The position numbers were made by a program, and so were the translations under genes. Source: Halomonas getboli (GTDB lineage: Bacteria > Pseudomonadota > Gammaproteobacteria > Pseudomonadales > Halomonadaceae). Taken from it: a stretch of 64,000 nucleotides of DNA. The number at the start of each line of letters is the position of its first letter. Position 1 is the first letter of the stretch. The notes beneath the pieces are model-generated. The model was not told the origin of the DNA, searched no databases, and saw only the letters and a program-made list of their open reading frames with translations. The stretch spans positions 124,001-188,000 of the forward strand of contig NZ_JALMEW010000004.1 of the NCBI RefSeq assembly GCF_023094245.1. Direction: 5' to 3'. Of the stretch, positions 12,585 to 20,807 are shown in pieces.

Positions 12585-14086
12585 TCGCCCATCGTCGGGT
12601 TGACCAGAATTCGCGCACAGGATGCCAGATCGCCGGCCAGCAGGCCACGCTGGCCGCCCGCCGCCGCGGCCTCATCGGCAGCCAGGGCGTGCACCATCAC
12701 GCCGACCCGGGCGGCGGTTTCCAGAGGCAGTCCCTGGGCCAGCAGCGCACCGAGGATGCCGGACAGCGCATCGCCCATGCCGCCGCTGGCCATGCCCGGG
12801 TTGCCGTAGGGGCACACGGCGAGCCCCGAGGGCCCCGTGATCAGGCTGCCGGCGCCCTTGAGCACCACCGTGCCGCCGTAGCGGCGCTGCAGCTCGCTCA
12901 CCGCCGCCGGGCGATCGGCCTCCACCTCGGCCGCGCTCGTGCCGAGCAGGCGGCCGGCCTCGCCGGGATGCGGCGTCAGCAGCCAGTCGTCCCGGGTCAG
13001 GCCGCCTAAGCGGCCGGCCAGCAGGTTGAGGGCATCGGCATCGACCACCAACGGCCGGCCGGCGTCGAGGGCGGCCTGCAGCATCGCCTGCCCCCAGCTG
13101 CCCTGCCCCAGCCCGGGGCCGACGACGAGCACATCGGCCTGGCCCGGCAGCTCGCCGAGATCGGCGGCGCCGCGCACGCCGTGGACCATCACCTCGGGGC
13201 GGCGCACCAGGCTCGCGGTGACATGCTCCGGCGCGGTGGCCAGGCTGACCTTGCCGGCCCCCAGCCGGGCGGCGTGCTCGGCGGCCAGCAGCGCCGCGCC
13301 GCCGAAGCCCGGCGCCCCGCCGAGCACCAGCGCATGGCCGGCATCGCCCTTGTGGGCATCCCGCGGGCGCGGCGGTAGCGCCGCGGCGATGGCATCGCGA
13401 TGCAGCAGCTCGGCCACGGGGGCCATGTCGGCCGCGGCCGAGCCGGGGGCGTCGAGCCCGCGGAAGATCACCTCGCCGGTCAGCGCCGGGGCGCGGCCGG
13501 TGTGCAGCCCCAGCTTGTCGCCGATGAAGGTGACCGTGCGCGTGGCCTTGACCGCCACGCCGAGCTCGTCGCCGGTGTCGGCGTGCACGCCGGAGGGAAT
13601 GTCGATGGCCAGCACCGGGCGCCCGGCCGCGTTGATCGCGGCGATGGCCTCGCGGAAGTCGCCGCGCACCTCGCCGGCAAGCCCGGTGCCGAGCAGTGCG
13701 TCGACCACCACCTCGCCGGCAAGCGTGAGTCCCGGCCGCCAGGGCTCGAGCGCCACGCCCGCCGCGGTGGCCATGTCGGCGGCCAGGCGGGCATCGCCCG
13801 TCAGCGCCTCCACCGGCTTGAGCGCCACGCGCTGCACCGTCCAGCCCTCGGCGGCGGCCAGCGCCGCCAGCACGTGGCCGTCGCCGCCGTTGTTGCCGGC
13901 GCCGCACAGCACGCTGAGCGAGCGGGCCTGGGGCCAGGCCTCGCGCAGCACCTGCCAGGCCGCCGCCGCGGCGCGCTGCATCAGCGCGAAGCCCGCGATA
14001 CCGGCGGCGATGGTGCGTCGATCCAGCTCGCGGACCTGTTCGGCGCGATACAGCGCCCGGCCGCGCGTCTCGGTCGATGTCGTCAT
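12581..14086 (-). CDS. nnr: Bifunctional NAD(P)H-hydrate epimerase / dehydratase
   Basis: This enzyme repairs hydrated NAD(P)H: an N-terminal epimerase (YjeF_N) interconverts R and S forms and a C-terminal ADP-dependent dehydratase restores NAD(P)H. The 501-residue product shows GAGNNGGDGHVLA (about 60-72) for the epimerase and GPGLGQGSW, VVDADALNLL, LTPHPGEAGRLL, KGAGSLI and GNPGMASGGMGDALSG for the dehydratase. Both halves are complete. It heads the minus-strand run and is divergent from queG, with the promoters of both presumably in 14087-14201. Confidence 0.95.
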   Translation of the reverse strand: MTTSTETRGRALYRAEQVRELDRRTIAAGIAGFALMQRAAAAAWQVLREAWPQARSLSVLCGAGNNGGDGHVLAALAAAEGWTVQRVALKPVEALTGDARLAADMATAAGVALEPWRPGLTLAGEVVVDALLGTGLAGEVRGDFREAIAAINAAGRPVLAIDIPSGVHADTGDELGVAVKATRTVTFIGDKLGLHTGRAPALTGEVIFRGLDAPGSAAADMAPVAELLHRDAIAAALPPRPRDAHKGDAGHALVLGGAPGFGGAALLAAEHAARLGAGKVSLATAPEHVTASLVRRPEVMVHGVRGAADLGELPGQADVLVVGPGLGQGSWGQAMLQAALDAGRPLVVDADALNLLAGRLGGLTRDDWLLTPHPGEAGRLLGTSAAEVEADRPAAVSELQRRYGGTVVLKGAGSLITGPSGLAVCPYGNPGMASGGMGDALSGILGALLAQGLPLETAARVGVMVHALAADEAAAAGGQRGLLAGDLASCARILVNPTMGE

Positions 14087-14201
14087 TCCCTGTCTCCCTT
14101 ACAGGCGATGCTTTACCATGTGGGGGCTCTCAAGAAGTGTGTCCTGTCTCCTGCCGCTCGCCAAGCGTCGCGGCGCCTTTCCGAACGGTGTTTCCTCAAT
14201 C

Positions 14202-15344
14202 ATGTCCCAGCCGTCTCCCCCGGGCGACGCCCACGATCGTCTCACTCAGCAGACCGACTTGGCTCAGCAGACCGAACTGGCCGAGCTGGCCGAGCGCATC
14301 AAGACCTGGGGGCGCGATCTCGGCTTCCAGCAGGTGGGCATCGCCGACGTCGACCTGGCCGAGGACGAGGCGCGCCTGCAGCGCTGGCTCGACGCCGGCC
14401 ATCACGGCGAGATGGGCTTCATGGCCAAGCACGGCACCAAGCGCACCCGCCCCGCGGAGCTCGAGCCCGGCACGGTGCGGGTGATCAGCGTGCGCCTGGA
14501 CTACCTGCCGCCGGAGGTGGAAACCACCAGGATGCTGGCGCGGCCGGAGAAGGCCTACGTCTCCCGCTATGCGGTCGGGCGCGACTACCACAAGCTGATG
14601 CGCAAGCGCCTGGCGAGCCTGGCGAAGCGGATCCAGGCCGAGATCGGCCCCTTCGGCTATCGCGCCTTCGTCGATTCCGCCCCGGTGATGGAGCGTGGCC
14701 TGGCGCGCAAGGCCGGGCTCGGCTGGTTCGGCAAGAACGCCATGCTGCTCAATCCCAAGGCCGGCTCGCTGTTCTTCCTCGGCGAGCTCTACACCGACCT
14801 GCCGCTGCCGGTGGACGCGCCCTTCGAGGCGGAGCACTGCGGCAGCTGCAGCGCCTGCCGCACGGCCTGCCCCACCGACGCCATCGTCGAGGACAAGGTG
14901 GTCGACGCACGACGCTGCATTTCCTACCACACCATCGAGCTGCACGGCGCCATTCCCGAGGAATTCCGCGCCGCCATGGGCAACCGGGTGTTCGGCTGCG
15001 ACGACTGCCAGCTGGTGTGCCCCTTCACCCGCTTCACCCGGGCCAGCCAGGAGGCCGACTTCGCACCGCGCCACGACCTGGATCGCGCCGATCTGGTCGC
15101 GCTGTTCGCCTGGGGCGAGGAGGAGTTCCTGGACAAGACCGCCGGCAGCCCGATCCGCCGGATCGGCTACGAGCGCTGGCTGCGCAACCTGGCGGTGGGG
15201 CTCGGCAACGCGCCCTGGAGCGAGACGGTGGAAGCCGCGCTGCGCGCCCGGCTGGCGTATCCCTCGGACCTGGTCCGCGAGCACGTGCGCTGGGCGCTGG
15301 CGAGGCAGCAGGATAAACGGCAGCGGGTGATTGCCGCCGGCTGA
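14202..15344 (+). CDS. queG: Epoxyqueuosine reductase
   Basis: QueG reduces epoxyqueuosine to queuosine in tRNA, using cobalamin and two 4Fe-4S clusters. The product has the QueG N-terminus (WGRDLGFQQVGIADVDL), catalytic-region segments (YHKLMRKRL, FVDSAPVMERGLARKAGLGW) and two cluster motifs, CGSCSACRTACPTDAI and CDDCQLVCPF. The frame is open far upstream, antisense to nnr; ATG at 14202 gives 380 residues, the usual size. A 30-bp-arm palindrome follows 21 bp after the stop. Confidence 0.94.
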   Translation: MSQPSPPGDAHDRLTQQTDLAQQTELAELAERIKTWGRDLGFQQVGIADVDLAEDEARLQRWLDAGHHGEMGFMAKHGTKRTRPAELEPGTVRVISVRLDYLPPEVETTRMLARPEKAYVSRYAVGRDYHKLMRKRLASLAKRIQAEIGPFGYRAFVDSAPVMERGLARKAGLGWFGKNAMLLNPKAGSLFFLGELYTDLPLPVDAPFEAEHCGSCSACRTACPTDAIVEDKVVDARRCISYHTIELHGAIPEEFRAAMGNRVFGCDDCQLVCPFTRFTRASQEADFAPRHDLDRADLVALFAWGEEEFLDKTAGSPIRRIGYERWLRNLAVGLGNAPWSETVEAALRARLAYPSDLVREHVRWALARQQDKRQRVIAAG

Positions 15345-15365
15345 AAGCGGCACAGCAACCGTCAC

Positions 15366-15428
15366 GGGGTCAGACCCTTAAGTGCCCTTAGGCACTCTGT
15401 GCCTAAGGGCACTTAAGGGTCTGACCCC
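15366..15428. repeat. Long perfect palindrome, GGGGTCAGACCC family, copy 1
   Basis: Two perfect 30-bp arms (15366-15395 and 15399-15428) flank a 3-nt loop. The outer 17 nt (GGGGTCAGACCCTTAAG) are shared exactly with the element at 63054-63116, while the inner stem differs. It sits between the convergent ends of queG and orn and could act as a bidirectional terminator. The form is that of REP-like palindromes often mobilised by RAYT transposases; no such transposase lies in this window. Confidence 0.8.
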
Positions 15429-15447
15429 ACATCCTCCTGAAGCGGGC

Positions 15448-16041
15448 TTACTCCTCCTCGTCGCCTTCCTCGTCCTCGAGGCGCAGGAAGGTCTGGCGAT
15501 AGTGCGCCAGCTCGGCGATCGATTCCTTGATGTCGTCCATCGCCAGGTGGACGTTGCGCTTGCTGAAGCCGACCAGCGCGCCCGGGTTCCAGCGCTTGGC
15601 CAGCTCCTTGACGGTCGAGACGTCCAGATTTCGATAGTGGAAGAAGGCCAGCAGCTCGGGCATCTCGCGCTCGAGGAAGCGGCGGTCCTGGTGGATGCTG
15701 TTGCCGCACATCGGCGAGCTGCCCGGGGCCACGTGTGCCTTCAGGAACGCCAGCGTCTCCTGCTCGGCCTTGGCGGTGTCGACGGTGCTGGCCTTGACCC
15801 GCGAGACCAGCCCCGAGGCGCCGTGGGTCTTCTGGTTCCAGTCGTCCATGCCCTCGAGCAGGGCGTCCGGCTGATGGACGGCGATCACCGGCCCCTCGGC
15901 GACCACGTTGAGCTCGGCGTCGGTGACCAGGGTGGCCACCTCGATGATGCGTTCGCGGTTCGGGTCGAGCCCGGTCATTTCCAGGTCGATCCACACCAGG
16001 CGCTGGGTGCGCGGATCCTGGGCATCTTGGTTCGCGGCCAT
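15448..16041 (-). CDS. orn: Oligoribonuclease
   Basis: Orn is the DEDDh 3'-to-5' exonuclease that finishes RNA decay by degrading 2-5 nt oligoribonucleotides and also pGpG. The 197-residue product contains [12 protein letters not shown] (first DE motif), the [11 protein letters not shown] segment and the HxAxxD-like [11 protein letters not shown]. The frame continues upstream of 16041 but only antisense to rsgA; ATG at 16041 with AAGGA upstream gives the expected length. The C-terminus is an acidic tail (EDEEGDEEE). It is divergent from rsgA over a short palindromic promoter region. Confidence 0.95.
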   Translation of the reverse strand: MAANQDAQDPRTQRLVWIDLEMTGLDPNRERIIEVATLVTDAELNVVAEGPVIAVHQPDALLEGMDDWNQKTHGASGLVSRVKASTVDTAKAEQETLAFLKAHVAPGSSPMCGNSIHQDRRFLEREMPELLAFFHYRNLDVSTVKELAKRWNPGALVGFSKRNVHLAMDDIKESIAELAHYRQTFLRLEDEEGDEEE

Positions 16042-16089
16042 GGGACGTTCCTTGGTCGTGCGGCCGGCGACAGCCGGCCCCGTTGATGA

Positions 16090-16109
16090 GTACAATGCCG
16101 CCATTGTAC
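16090..16109. promoter_or_regulatory. Palindrome with symmetric TACAAT boxes between orn and rsgA
   Basis: GTACAATG (16090-16097) and CATTGTAC (16102-16109) form a perfect inverted repeat with a 4-nt spacer. Each strand therefore carries TACAAT, a good sigma-70 -10 hexamer, pointing towards orn on one side and rsgA on the other. Both start codons lie within 60 bp. Overlapping divergent promoters are the simplest reading; a dimeric regulator operator is the alternative. Confidence 0.5.
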
Positions 16110-16125
16110 CGACCTTCGGGCCCTC

Positions 16126-17160
16126 ATGAGCAAACGCAAGTTGACCCGCCAGCAGCGCTGGCGCATCGAGAAGATCCAGGCCGAACGCGCCAAGCGCGCC
16201 GACAAGCGCGGCCAGCAGGATGCCGACAAGCTCGACGCCGGCGAATACGGCGCCGAACAGCCCGGACGAGTGATCGCCCACTTCGGCCGCACCCTGGACG
16301 TGCGCCCGGAGGGCGACGGCGACCCGGTGCGCTGCCACCTGCGCGCCAACCTGGAGGGGCTGGTCACCGGCGACCGGGTGATCTGGCGCGCCGGCGAGGA
16401 CGGCAGCGGCGTGGTGGTGGCCCGCGGCGAGCGCGACAGCGTGCTCGAGCGACCCGATCCCCGGGGCCAGCTCAAGCCGGTGGCGGCCAACATCGACCAG
16501 ATCCTGATCGTGTTCGCCGTGGAGCCCGAGCCCCACGCCAACCTCATCGACCGCTACCTGGTGGCCGCCGAGGCCACCGGCATCGCGCCGGTGCTGGTGC
16601 TCAACAAGGCCGACCTGCTACCCGAGGACGGCGGCGAGCTCGGCGCGCTGCTGGAACGCTACGCGGCGCTGGGCTATCCGGTGGTGACCACCACCACCGC
16701 CCACGACGGCGGCCTGGACGCCCTCCATCGGCGGCTGGCCGGCCGCACCTCGGTGTTCGTCGGCCAGAGCGGGGTCGGCAAGTCCTCACTCATCGACCGC
16801 CTGCTGCCGGACGAGGAGCTGCGCATCGGCGCGCTGTCCGAGGACTCGCGCAAGGGGCGCCACACCACCACCACCGCCCGGCTCTACCGCTTCGCCTCCA
16901 GCGAGCGGGACGACGCCGGGGCCGGCGAGCTGATCGACTCCCCGGGCATCCGCGAGTTCGGCCTGATCCATCTGGACGAGGATCAGGTCGCCGAGGGCTT
17001 CATCGAGTTCCGCGAGCACATCGGCCGCTGCCGCTTCCGCGACTGTCGTCACCGCAAGGAGCCGGGCTGCGCGCTGCTGGCCGCCGTCGAGAGCGGCGAG
17101 ATTCACGCCGACCGCTTTGCCAGCTACCGCCGTATCGTCGATAGTCTCGAAGAGAGCTGA
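16126..17160 (+). CDS. rsgA: Small-subunit biogenesis GTPase RsgA
   Basis: RsgA is a circularly permuted GTPase that checks late 30S subunit maturation. The 344-residue product has a basic N-terminal helix ([16 protein letters not shown]), an OB-fold, permuted G motifs in the order NKADLL (G4), [12 protein letters not shown] (G1), TTTARL (G2) and DSPG (G3), and a C-terminal zinc knuckle [14 protein letters not shown]. The start is the first ATG after the palindromic promoter. The orn-rsgA-psd neighbourhood is conserved in gammaproteobacteria. Confidence 0.95.
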   Translation: MSKRKLTRQQRWRIEKIQAERAKRADKRGQQDADKLDAGEYGAEQPGRVIAHFGRTLDVRPEGDGDPVRCHLRANLEGLVTGDRVIWRAGEDGSGVVVARGERDSVLERPDPRGQLKPVAANIDQILIVFAVEPEPHANLIDRYLVAAEATGIAPVLVLNKADLLPEDGGELGALLERYAALGYPVVTTTTAHDGGLDALHRRLAGRTSVFVGQSGVGKSSLIDRLLPDEELRIGALSEDSRKGRHTTTTARLYRFASSERDDAGAGELIDSPGIREFGLIHLDEDQVAEGFIEFREHIGRCRFRDCRHRKEPGCALLAAVESGEIHADRFASYRRIVDSLEES

Positions 17161-17218
17161 AAGAACAACGGCATGCCCGAGCCAGGACGTTAAGGCCAGA
17201 AAGATCAAGGAGAGCCCC

Positions 17219-18049
17219 ATGAGTTCAGAAGACAACCTGCTGCCGCTGATCGTCGAGCCCGAGCAGCTCGAAGCGCGGCTGGACGCCCCTTCGCTGCTGA
17301 TCATCGACGTGCCGCTGAAGGCCGAGAGCCATGAACAGGGCCACGTGCCCGGCGCCGTCTATCTGGACCCCAAGCGGCTGCTGCGCGGCGAGGGCGACGT
17401 GCCCAACGAGGCGCCGGACGCCGAGGCGCTGTCGGCGCTGTTCTCGTCGCTGGGGCTGACCCGGGATACCCACGTGGTGGCCTACGACGACGAGGGCGGC
17501 GGCTGGGCCGGCCGGCTGCTGTGGACCCTGGAGCTGATCGGCCACACCCGCTACTCCTACCTCAACGGCGGCATCCACGCCTGGCGCGCCGCCAAGCTGC
17601 CGACCTCCACCGAGACGACCTCCCCCGCGCCCAGCGACTATCAGGCCGAGATCCTCCATCCCGAGGTGGCCATCGACCGCGTCGAGCTGACCGAGCGCCT
17701 GGGCGAGAAGGGCTTCGCGATCTGGGACGCCCGCACCCGCGCCGAATACGACGGCGAGAAGGGCGACAACAAGCGGCTCGGCCACATCCCCGGCGCGGTG
17801 AACCTGGACTGGCTCGACGCCATGGACAAGGCGCGCGACCTGCGCATCCGCGACTACGCGGAGCTCATCACCGAGCTCGAGACGCTGGGCCTGACGCCGG
17901 ACATGGAAGTGGTCACTCACTGCCAGACCCATCACCGCAGCGGCCTCACCTGGCTGGTGGGCAAGGCGCTGGGCTTCGAGAAGATGCGCGCCTATCCCGG
18001 CTCCTGGAAGGAATGGGGCAACCGCGACGACACGCCGATCGAGAAATAG
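17219..18049 (+). CDS. Rhodanese-type sulfurtransferase
   Basis: This is a tandem-rhodanese protein of 276 residues that moves sulfane sulfur from thiosulfate or 3-mercaptopyruvate to an acceptor such as cyanide or a thiol. The N-terminal domain is inactive; the C-terminal domain carries the catalytic cysteine in CQTHHRSG, the loop found in Azotobacter RhdA-type thiosulfate:cyanide sulfurtransferases. Other features are HIPGAVNLDWLD and an interdomain linker around 110-130. ATG at 17219 has AAGGAGA upstream; an in-frame extension to 17117 overlaps rsgA and is unlikely. Confidence 0.88.
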   Translation: MSSEDNLLPLIVEPEQLEARLDAPSLLIIDVPLKAESHEQGHVPGAVYLDPKRLLRGEGDVPNEAPDAEALSALFSSLGLTRDTHVVAYDDEGGGWAGRLLWTLELIGHTRYSYLNGGIHAWRAAKLPTSTETTSPAPSDYQAEILHPEVAIDRVELTERLGEKGFAIWDARTRAEYDGEKGDNKRLGHIPGAVNLDWLDAMDKARDLRIRDYAELITELETLGLTPDMEVVTHCQTHHRSGLTWLVGKALGFEKMRAYPGSWKEWGNRDDTPIEK

Positions 18050-18160
18050 GCTGGAAGCTGGAAGCTGGAAGCTGGAAAACAGCATGAACCCGGCCATCAA
18101 GCGGCCAAAGGTGTTCTTCCAGCTTCCAGACGCGAAGCGCCGTTCTTCCAGCTTCAAGCT
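18050..18160. repeat. GCTGGAA heptamer array with inverted partner and dispersed 40-bp repeat, copy 2
   Basis: Four exact GCTGGAA units fill 18050-18077, immediately after the sulfurtransferase stop. CTTCCAGCTTCCAG near 18114-18129 can pair with them. The block 18121-18160 is homologous to 10576-10615. The whole forms a stem-loop between two plus-strand genes and may end the upstream transcript; no clear T-run follows. Confidence 0.6.
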
Positions 18161-18231
18161 AACCGAACATATCACTGATCTCATCGACATCACCGAACTC
18201 CGATTCACCGCATAACTGGAACGCCTCTCTC

Positions 18232-19068
18232 GTGACCCCAGCCAAGCTGTTCGCCCTGATCCAGTATCCCCTGCCCCACCACCTGCTCTCGCGGCTGATC
18301 GGCCGGCTCGCCGACTGCCGCCTGACGTGGCTGAAGGACGTTCTGATCCGTGCCTTCATCCGCCAGTTCAAGGTGGACATGGGCGAGGCCCACCAGCCGG
18401 ACCCGAGCGCCTATCCGAGCTTCAACGCGTTCTTCACCCGGCCGCTGAAGGACGGCGCCCGCCCCATCGGCGAGGGGCTGGTCTCGCCGGCCGACGGCAC
18501 TCTCTCGCAGTTCGGGCGCCTCGAGCACGGCCGGCTGATCCAGGCCAAGGGCCACGACTTCACCGCCGCCGACCTGCTGGGCGGCGACCTGGAAGCCGCC
18601 GGGCGCTATCGCGACGGCAGCTTCGCCACCGTCTATCTCTCGCCCAGCGACTACCATCGCGTGCACATGCCGGTGGCCGGCACGCTCAAGGAGATGGTCT
18701 ACGTGCCGGGCCGGCTGTTCTCGGTCAACGCCGCCACCACCCACCACGTGCCCAACCTCTTCGCCCGCAACGAGCGCCTGGTGTGCCACTTCGACACCGA
18801 ACACGGCCCCATGGCGCTGGTGCTGGTCGGCGCCATGATCGTCGCCGCCATCGAGACGGTGTGGGCCGGGCAGATCACGCCCCTGCCCCGCGGCGACGTG
18901 CAGCGCATCCGCTTCGACACCCCGGTGCATCTCGAGAAGGGCGAGGAGATGGGCCGCTTCAAGCTCGGCTCCACCGTGGTGATGACCTTCGCCGAGCCGG
19001 TCGATTTCGACGGCCTGGGCGCGGAACAGACGGTCAGGATGGGCCAGCGGCTCGGCGAGTTCGACTGA
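18232..19068 (+). CDS. psd: Phosphatidylserine decarboxylase proenzyme
   Basis: Psd converts phosphatidylserine to phosphatidylethanolamine at the inner membrane. The 278-residue proenzyme contains the self-cleavage motif LGST (FKLGSTVVM, near residue 245), where the serine becomes the pyruvoyl cofactor on the small alpha subunit. It also has [15 protein letters not shown] and VPGRLFSVN segments typical of the family. An in-frame GTG at 18232 is used as start. A 13-bp hairpin follows the stop. Confidence 0.95.
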   Translation: MTPAKLFALIQYPLPHHLLSRLIGRLADCRLTWLKDVLIRAFIRQFKVDMGEAHQPDPSAYPSFNAFFTRPLKDGARPIGEGLVSPADGTLSQFGRLEHGRLIQAKGHDFTAADLLGGDLEAAGRYRDGSFATVYLSPSDYHRVHMPVAGTLKEMVYVPGRLFSVNAATTHHVPNLFARNERLVCHFDTEHGPMALVLVGAMIVAAIETVWAGQITPLPRGDVQRIRFDTPVHLEKGEEMGRFKLGSTVVMTFAEPVDFDGLGAEQTVRMGQRLGEFD

Positions 19069-19112
19069 CACCAGCCGCCCGGCTACCTGCTTCACCATCG
19101 AGCCACCAACGA

Positions 19113-19142
19113 ACAGGGCCCACTCGGATGAGTGGGCCCTGT
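19113..19142. terminator. Hairpin after psd
   Basis: A perfect 13-bp stem (19113-19125 with 19130-19142) with loop GGAT lies between the convergent psd and the zinc-ribbon membrane gene. There is no strong T-run on either strand, but position and stem strength support a bidirectional terminator. It also marks the left edge of the T6SS-bearing segment. Confidence 0.65.
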
Positions 19143-19182
19143 CGTGTCCGGCCGATCATGTCACATCACGATCGCCAGAGGC

Positions 19183-19572
19183 TCATTTCGAGCGCTCCAG
19201 CGCGATCTCGACCGGCGAGCGCACGGCCTTCTTCGGCTTGCCCACCAGCTGCACGCCCATGGCGACGATGAAGATCCCCGCAAAGACCGGCGTCGGGATC
19301 TTGCCGAAGAAGTGCAGCGCCAGGGTGGCCAGGATGATCGGCACCGTCACCAGCACGATACGAGAATACTTCTTCGCCGCCTCTTCCATCTGGCGGAGAT
19401 GGCTGGACAGCGTCTCGCGCGACGCCCCCGCCACGAGATCGTCGGCCCCGCACTTGGGGCACTCGGCCGTCTCGTTGCGCAGCAGGCGCAGCGCATGGCG
19501 ATGCCGCAGGCCGACCCGTTCCTTGCATGCCGGGCAGACATAGGTGGCGACCTTGATACCCGAATCTTTCAT
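19183..19572 (-). CDS. Zinc-ribbon membrane protein of unknown function
   Basis: I do not recognise this family. The 129-residue product has an N-terminal zinc ribbon (CPAC and CPKC, about residues 14-45), a short charged helix, and two hydrophobic helices (IVLVTVPIILATLALHFFG and TPVFAGIFIVAMGVQLVG) ending in a basic tail. It is thus a two-pass inner-membrane protein with a cytoplasmic metal knuckle. ATG at 19572 has GGAAAG upstream; a longer frame to 19653 lacks support. A TACAAT box at 19605-19610 (minus strand) suggests its own promoter. It follows the first T6SS cargo module on the same strand, but no T6SS role is evident. Confidence 0.75.
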   Translation of the reverse strand: MKDSGIKVATYVCPACKERVGLRHRHALRLLRNETAECPKCGADDLVAGASRETLSSHLRQMEEAAKKYSRIVLVTVPIILATLALHFFGKIPTPVFAGIFIVAMGVQLVGKPKKAVRSPVEIALERSK

Positions 19573-19668
19573 GATGCGCTTTCCAAGAAATGAATGTGGG
19601 CGCCATTGTAACGGCCTTCCGGCATCGATCGTGCAGATCGCTGCATCCGGCAATGCCGATCGCTCCCC

Positions 19669-20793
19669 TCAGGCCGGGAGCGTCGTCTCCTCGGCGTAGA
19701 CCTCGGCGAAGATGGCGGTGATCGGCCGGTTGGGCTGCTGGGCGTGACGCCGGCGCACTTCCGCCGAGAGGCGCTCGAGTGCTTCGCTGGGCCGGGCCCA
19801 CTGCTCCCTGGGAATCGGCTGCGACCATTCCTCGAGGCTCGCCGGCAGGGTCTTGCGCCCGGCCTTCTGGATGGCGCGGATTTCCCACTCGGCGAGATGG
19901 AAGGGAATCGTCCACAGGTCGATGATGTGCCACAGGTACCACATGGACACCTTGAACAGGCCGATCTCGCCGTCGCGATGGCGGCGATGCAGCCGGCGGC
20001 GGGCATGATGGAAGGTATGCACGCCCTCGTAGGGCGGATCATCGGGGCGATGCAGGCCGTTCGGATCCTGAATCTCCTCGCGGGTATGCACCTCGTATTC
20101 CATGTAGGCCCGCACCGACTCCCACAGCCCCATCGCCAGCGGCCGGCCCGGCTGCTGGAGCTCGACAAAATGCTGCTTCCCCGTCTCGGGATCGATAAAG
20201 CCGAGCCCCAAGCCATACTGGCGCTGCACGCCGTACTGGGTCGCGCCCTGGGCTTCGGTCACCCAGGCCGCTACGCTTTCCCACGGCACGACGATCGGCG
20301 GCTTGCCACCGCCCGGCGCGAAGGCCACCTCGCGGCGCTGGCGATGAAAGCGAGTGGGGACGTCGTTGCGGAACTTGAAGTGGTATTGGGCTTTGATAAA
20401 CAAGGCCAAGGCAAGGGTAAGCCCCCCCCCCCATGCCCCCCACTCGAAAAAAAAAGGAAAGAAGACCTTAAGCTCACTTAAAAAAGGATACTCTGAAGTC
20501 GCAGTCATCAATGCAGAGAATACAGGAAACCATAACGCCGTCATCAAAAAACCTATGAAAGGTATCCCTAGAGTAAACTGCCAGGTAAAGGGCGTTGGCA
20601 GGCTCCCCCCGAAATCCAGATAGGCATCGTTCACCTCACCGATAGCCTGATTGAAATCCACTGGTGCTTCGCCCGTGGGCAAGGGAACCGGCGACAGGTA
20701 GCTGACCTTACCACCAGGAAAGGTCGCAATATCCCCGGCCCGATGAGACTGGGCCATATCGGGGCGGGGCGTCTGGGGTTTGTTGGATGCCAT
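19669..20793 (-). CDS. DUF6708-type membrane protein, candidate immunity protein, with homopolymer tracts
   Basis: The 374-residue product has a soluble N-terminal segment, two transmembrane helices (about 79-105, WQFTLGIPFIGFLMTALWF, and 115-138, FFPFFFEWGAWGGGLTLAL) and a large basic/aromatic cytoplasmic domain. It resembles DUF6708 proteins found beside T6SS effectors. It lies 14 bp after the VasX-like effector gene, the place of the membrane immunity protein TsiV2 in V. cholerae; a role in protecting against that effector is inferred. ATG at 20793 with AAGG is preferred to TTG at 20811. The second helix is encoded by T9, G6 and G11 runs within 35 bp, so frame switching or a base-count error is possible. 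Confidence 0.75.
   Translation of the reverse strand: MASNKPQTPRPDMAQSHRAGDIATFPGGKVSYLSPVPLPTGEAPVDFNQAIGEVNDAYLDFGGSLPTPFTWQFTLGIPFIGFLMTALWFPVFSALMTATSEYPFLSELKVFFPFFFEWGAWGGGLTLALALFIKAQYHFKFRNDVPTRFHRQRREVAFAPGGGKPPIVVPWESVAAWVTEAQGATQYGVQRQYGLGLGFIDPETGKQHFVELQQPGRPLAMGLWESVRAYMEYEVHTREEIQDPNGLHRPDDPPYEGVHTFHHARRRLHRRHRDGEIGLFKVSMWYLWHIIDLWTIPFHLAEWEIRAIQKAGRKTLPASLEEWSQPIPREQWARPSEALERLSAEVRRRHAQQPNRPITAIFAEVYAEETTLPA
20422..20455. repeat. Homopolymer cluster (C11, C6, A9) inside a coding region
   Basis: On the plus strand C11 covers 20422-20432, C6 covers 20436-20441 and A9 covers 20447-20455. Read as coding strand these are G11, G6 and T9 within the second membrane helix of the DUF6708 gene. 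Runs of this length are prone to slippage. Confidence 0.85.
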
Positions 20794-20807
20794 GATTATG
20801 CCTTGAA

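Noticed and set aside
12939..14201. N-terminal extension of queG (frame open from 12939)
   Set aside because: It lies antisense to nnr, is low-complexity, and the protein from ATG 14202 already has the full QueG length.
18050..18077. GCTGGAA tandem units as a CRISPR-like array
   Set aside because: The units are 7 bp, contiguous and without spacers; no cas genes are in the window.
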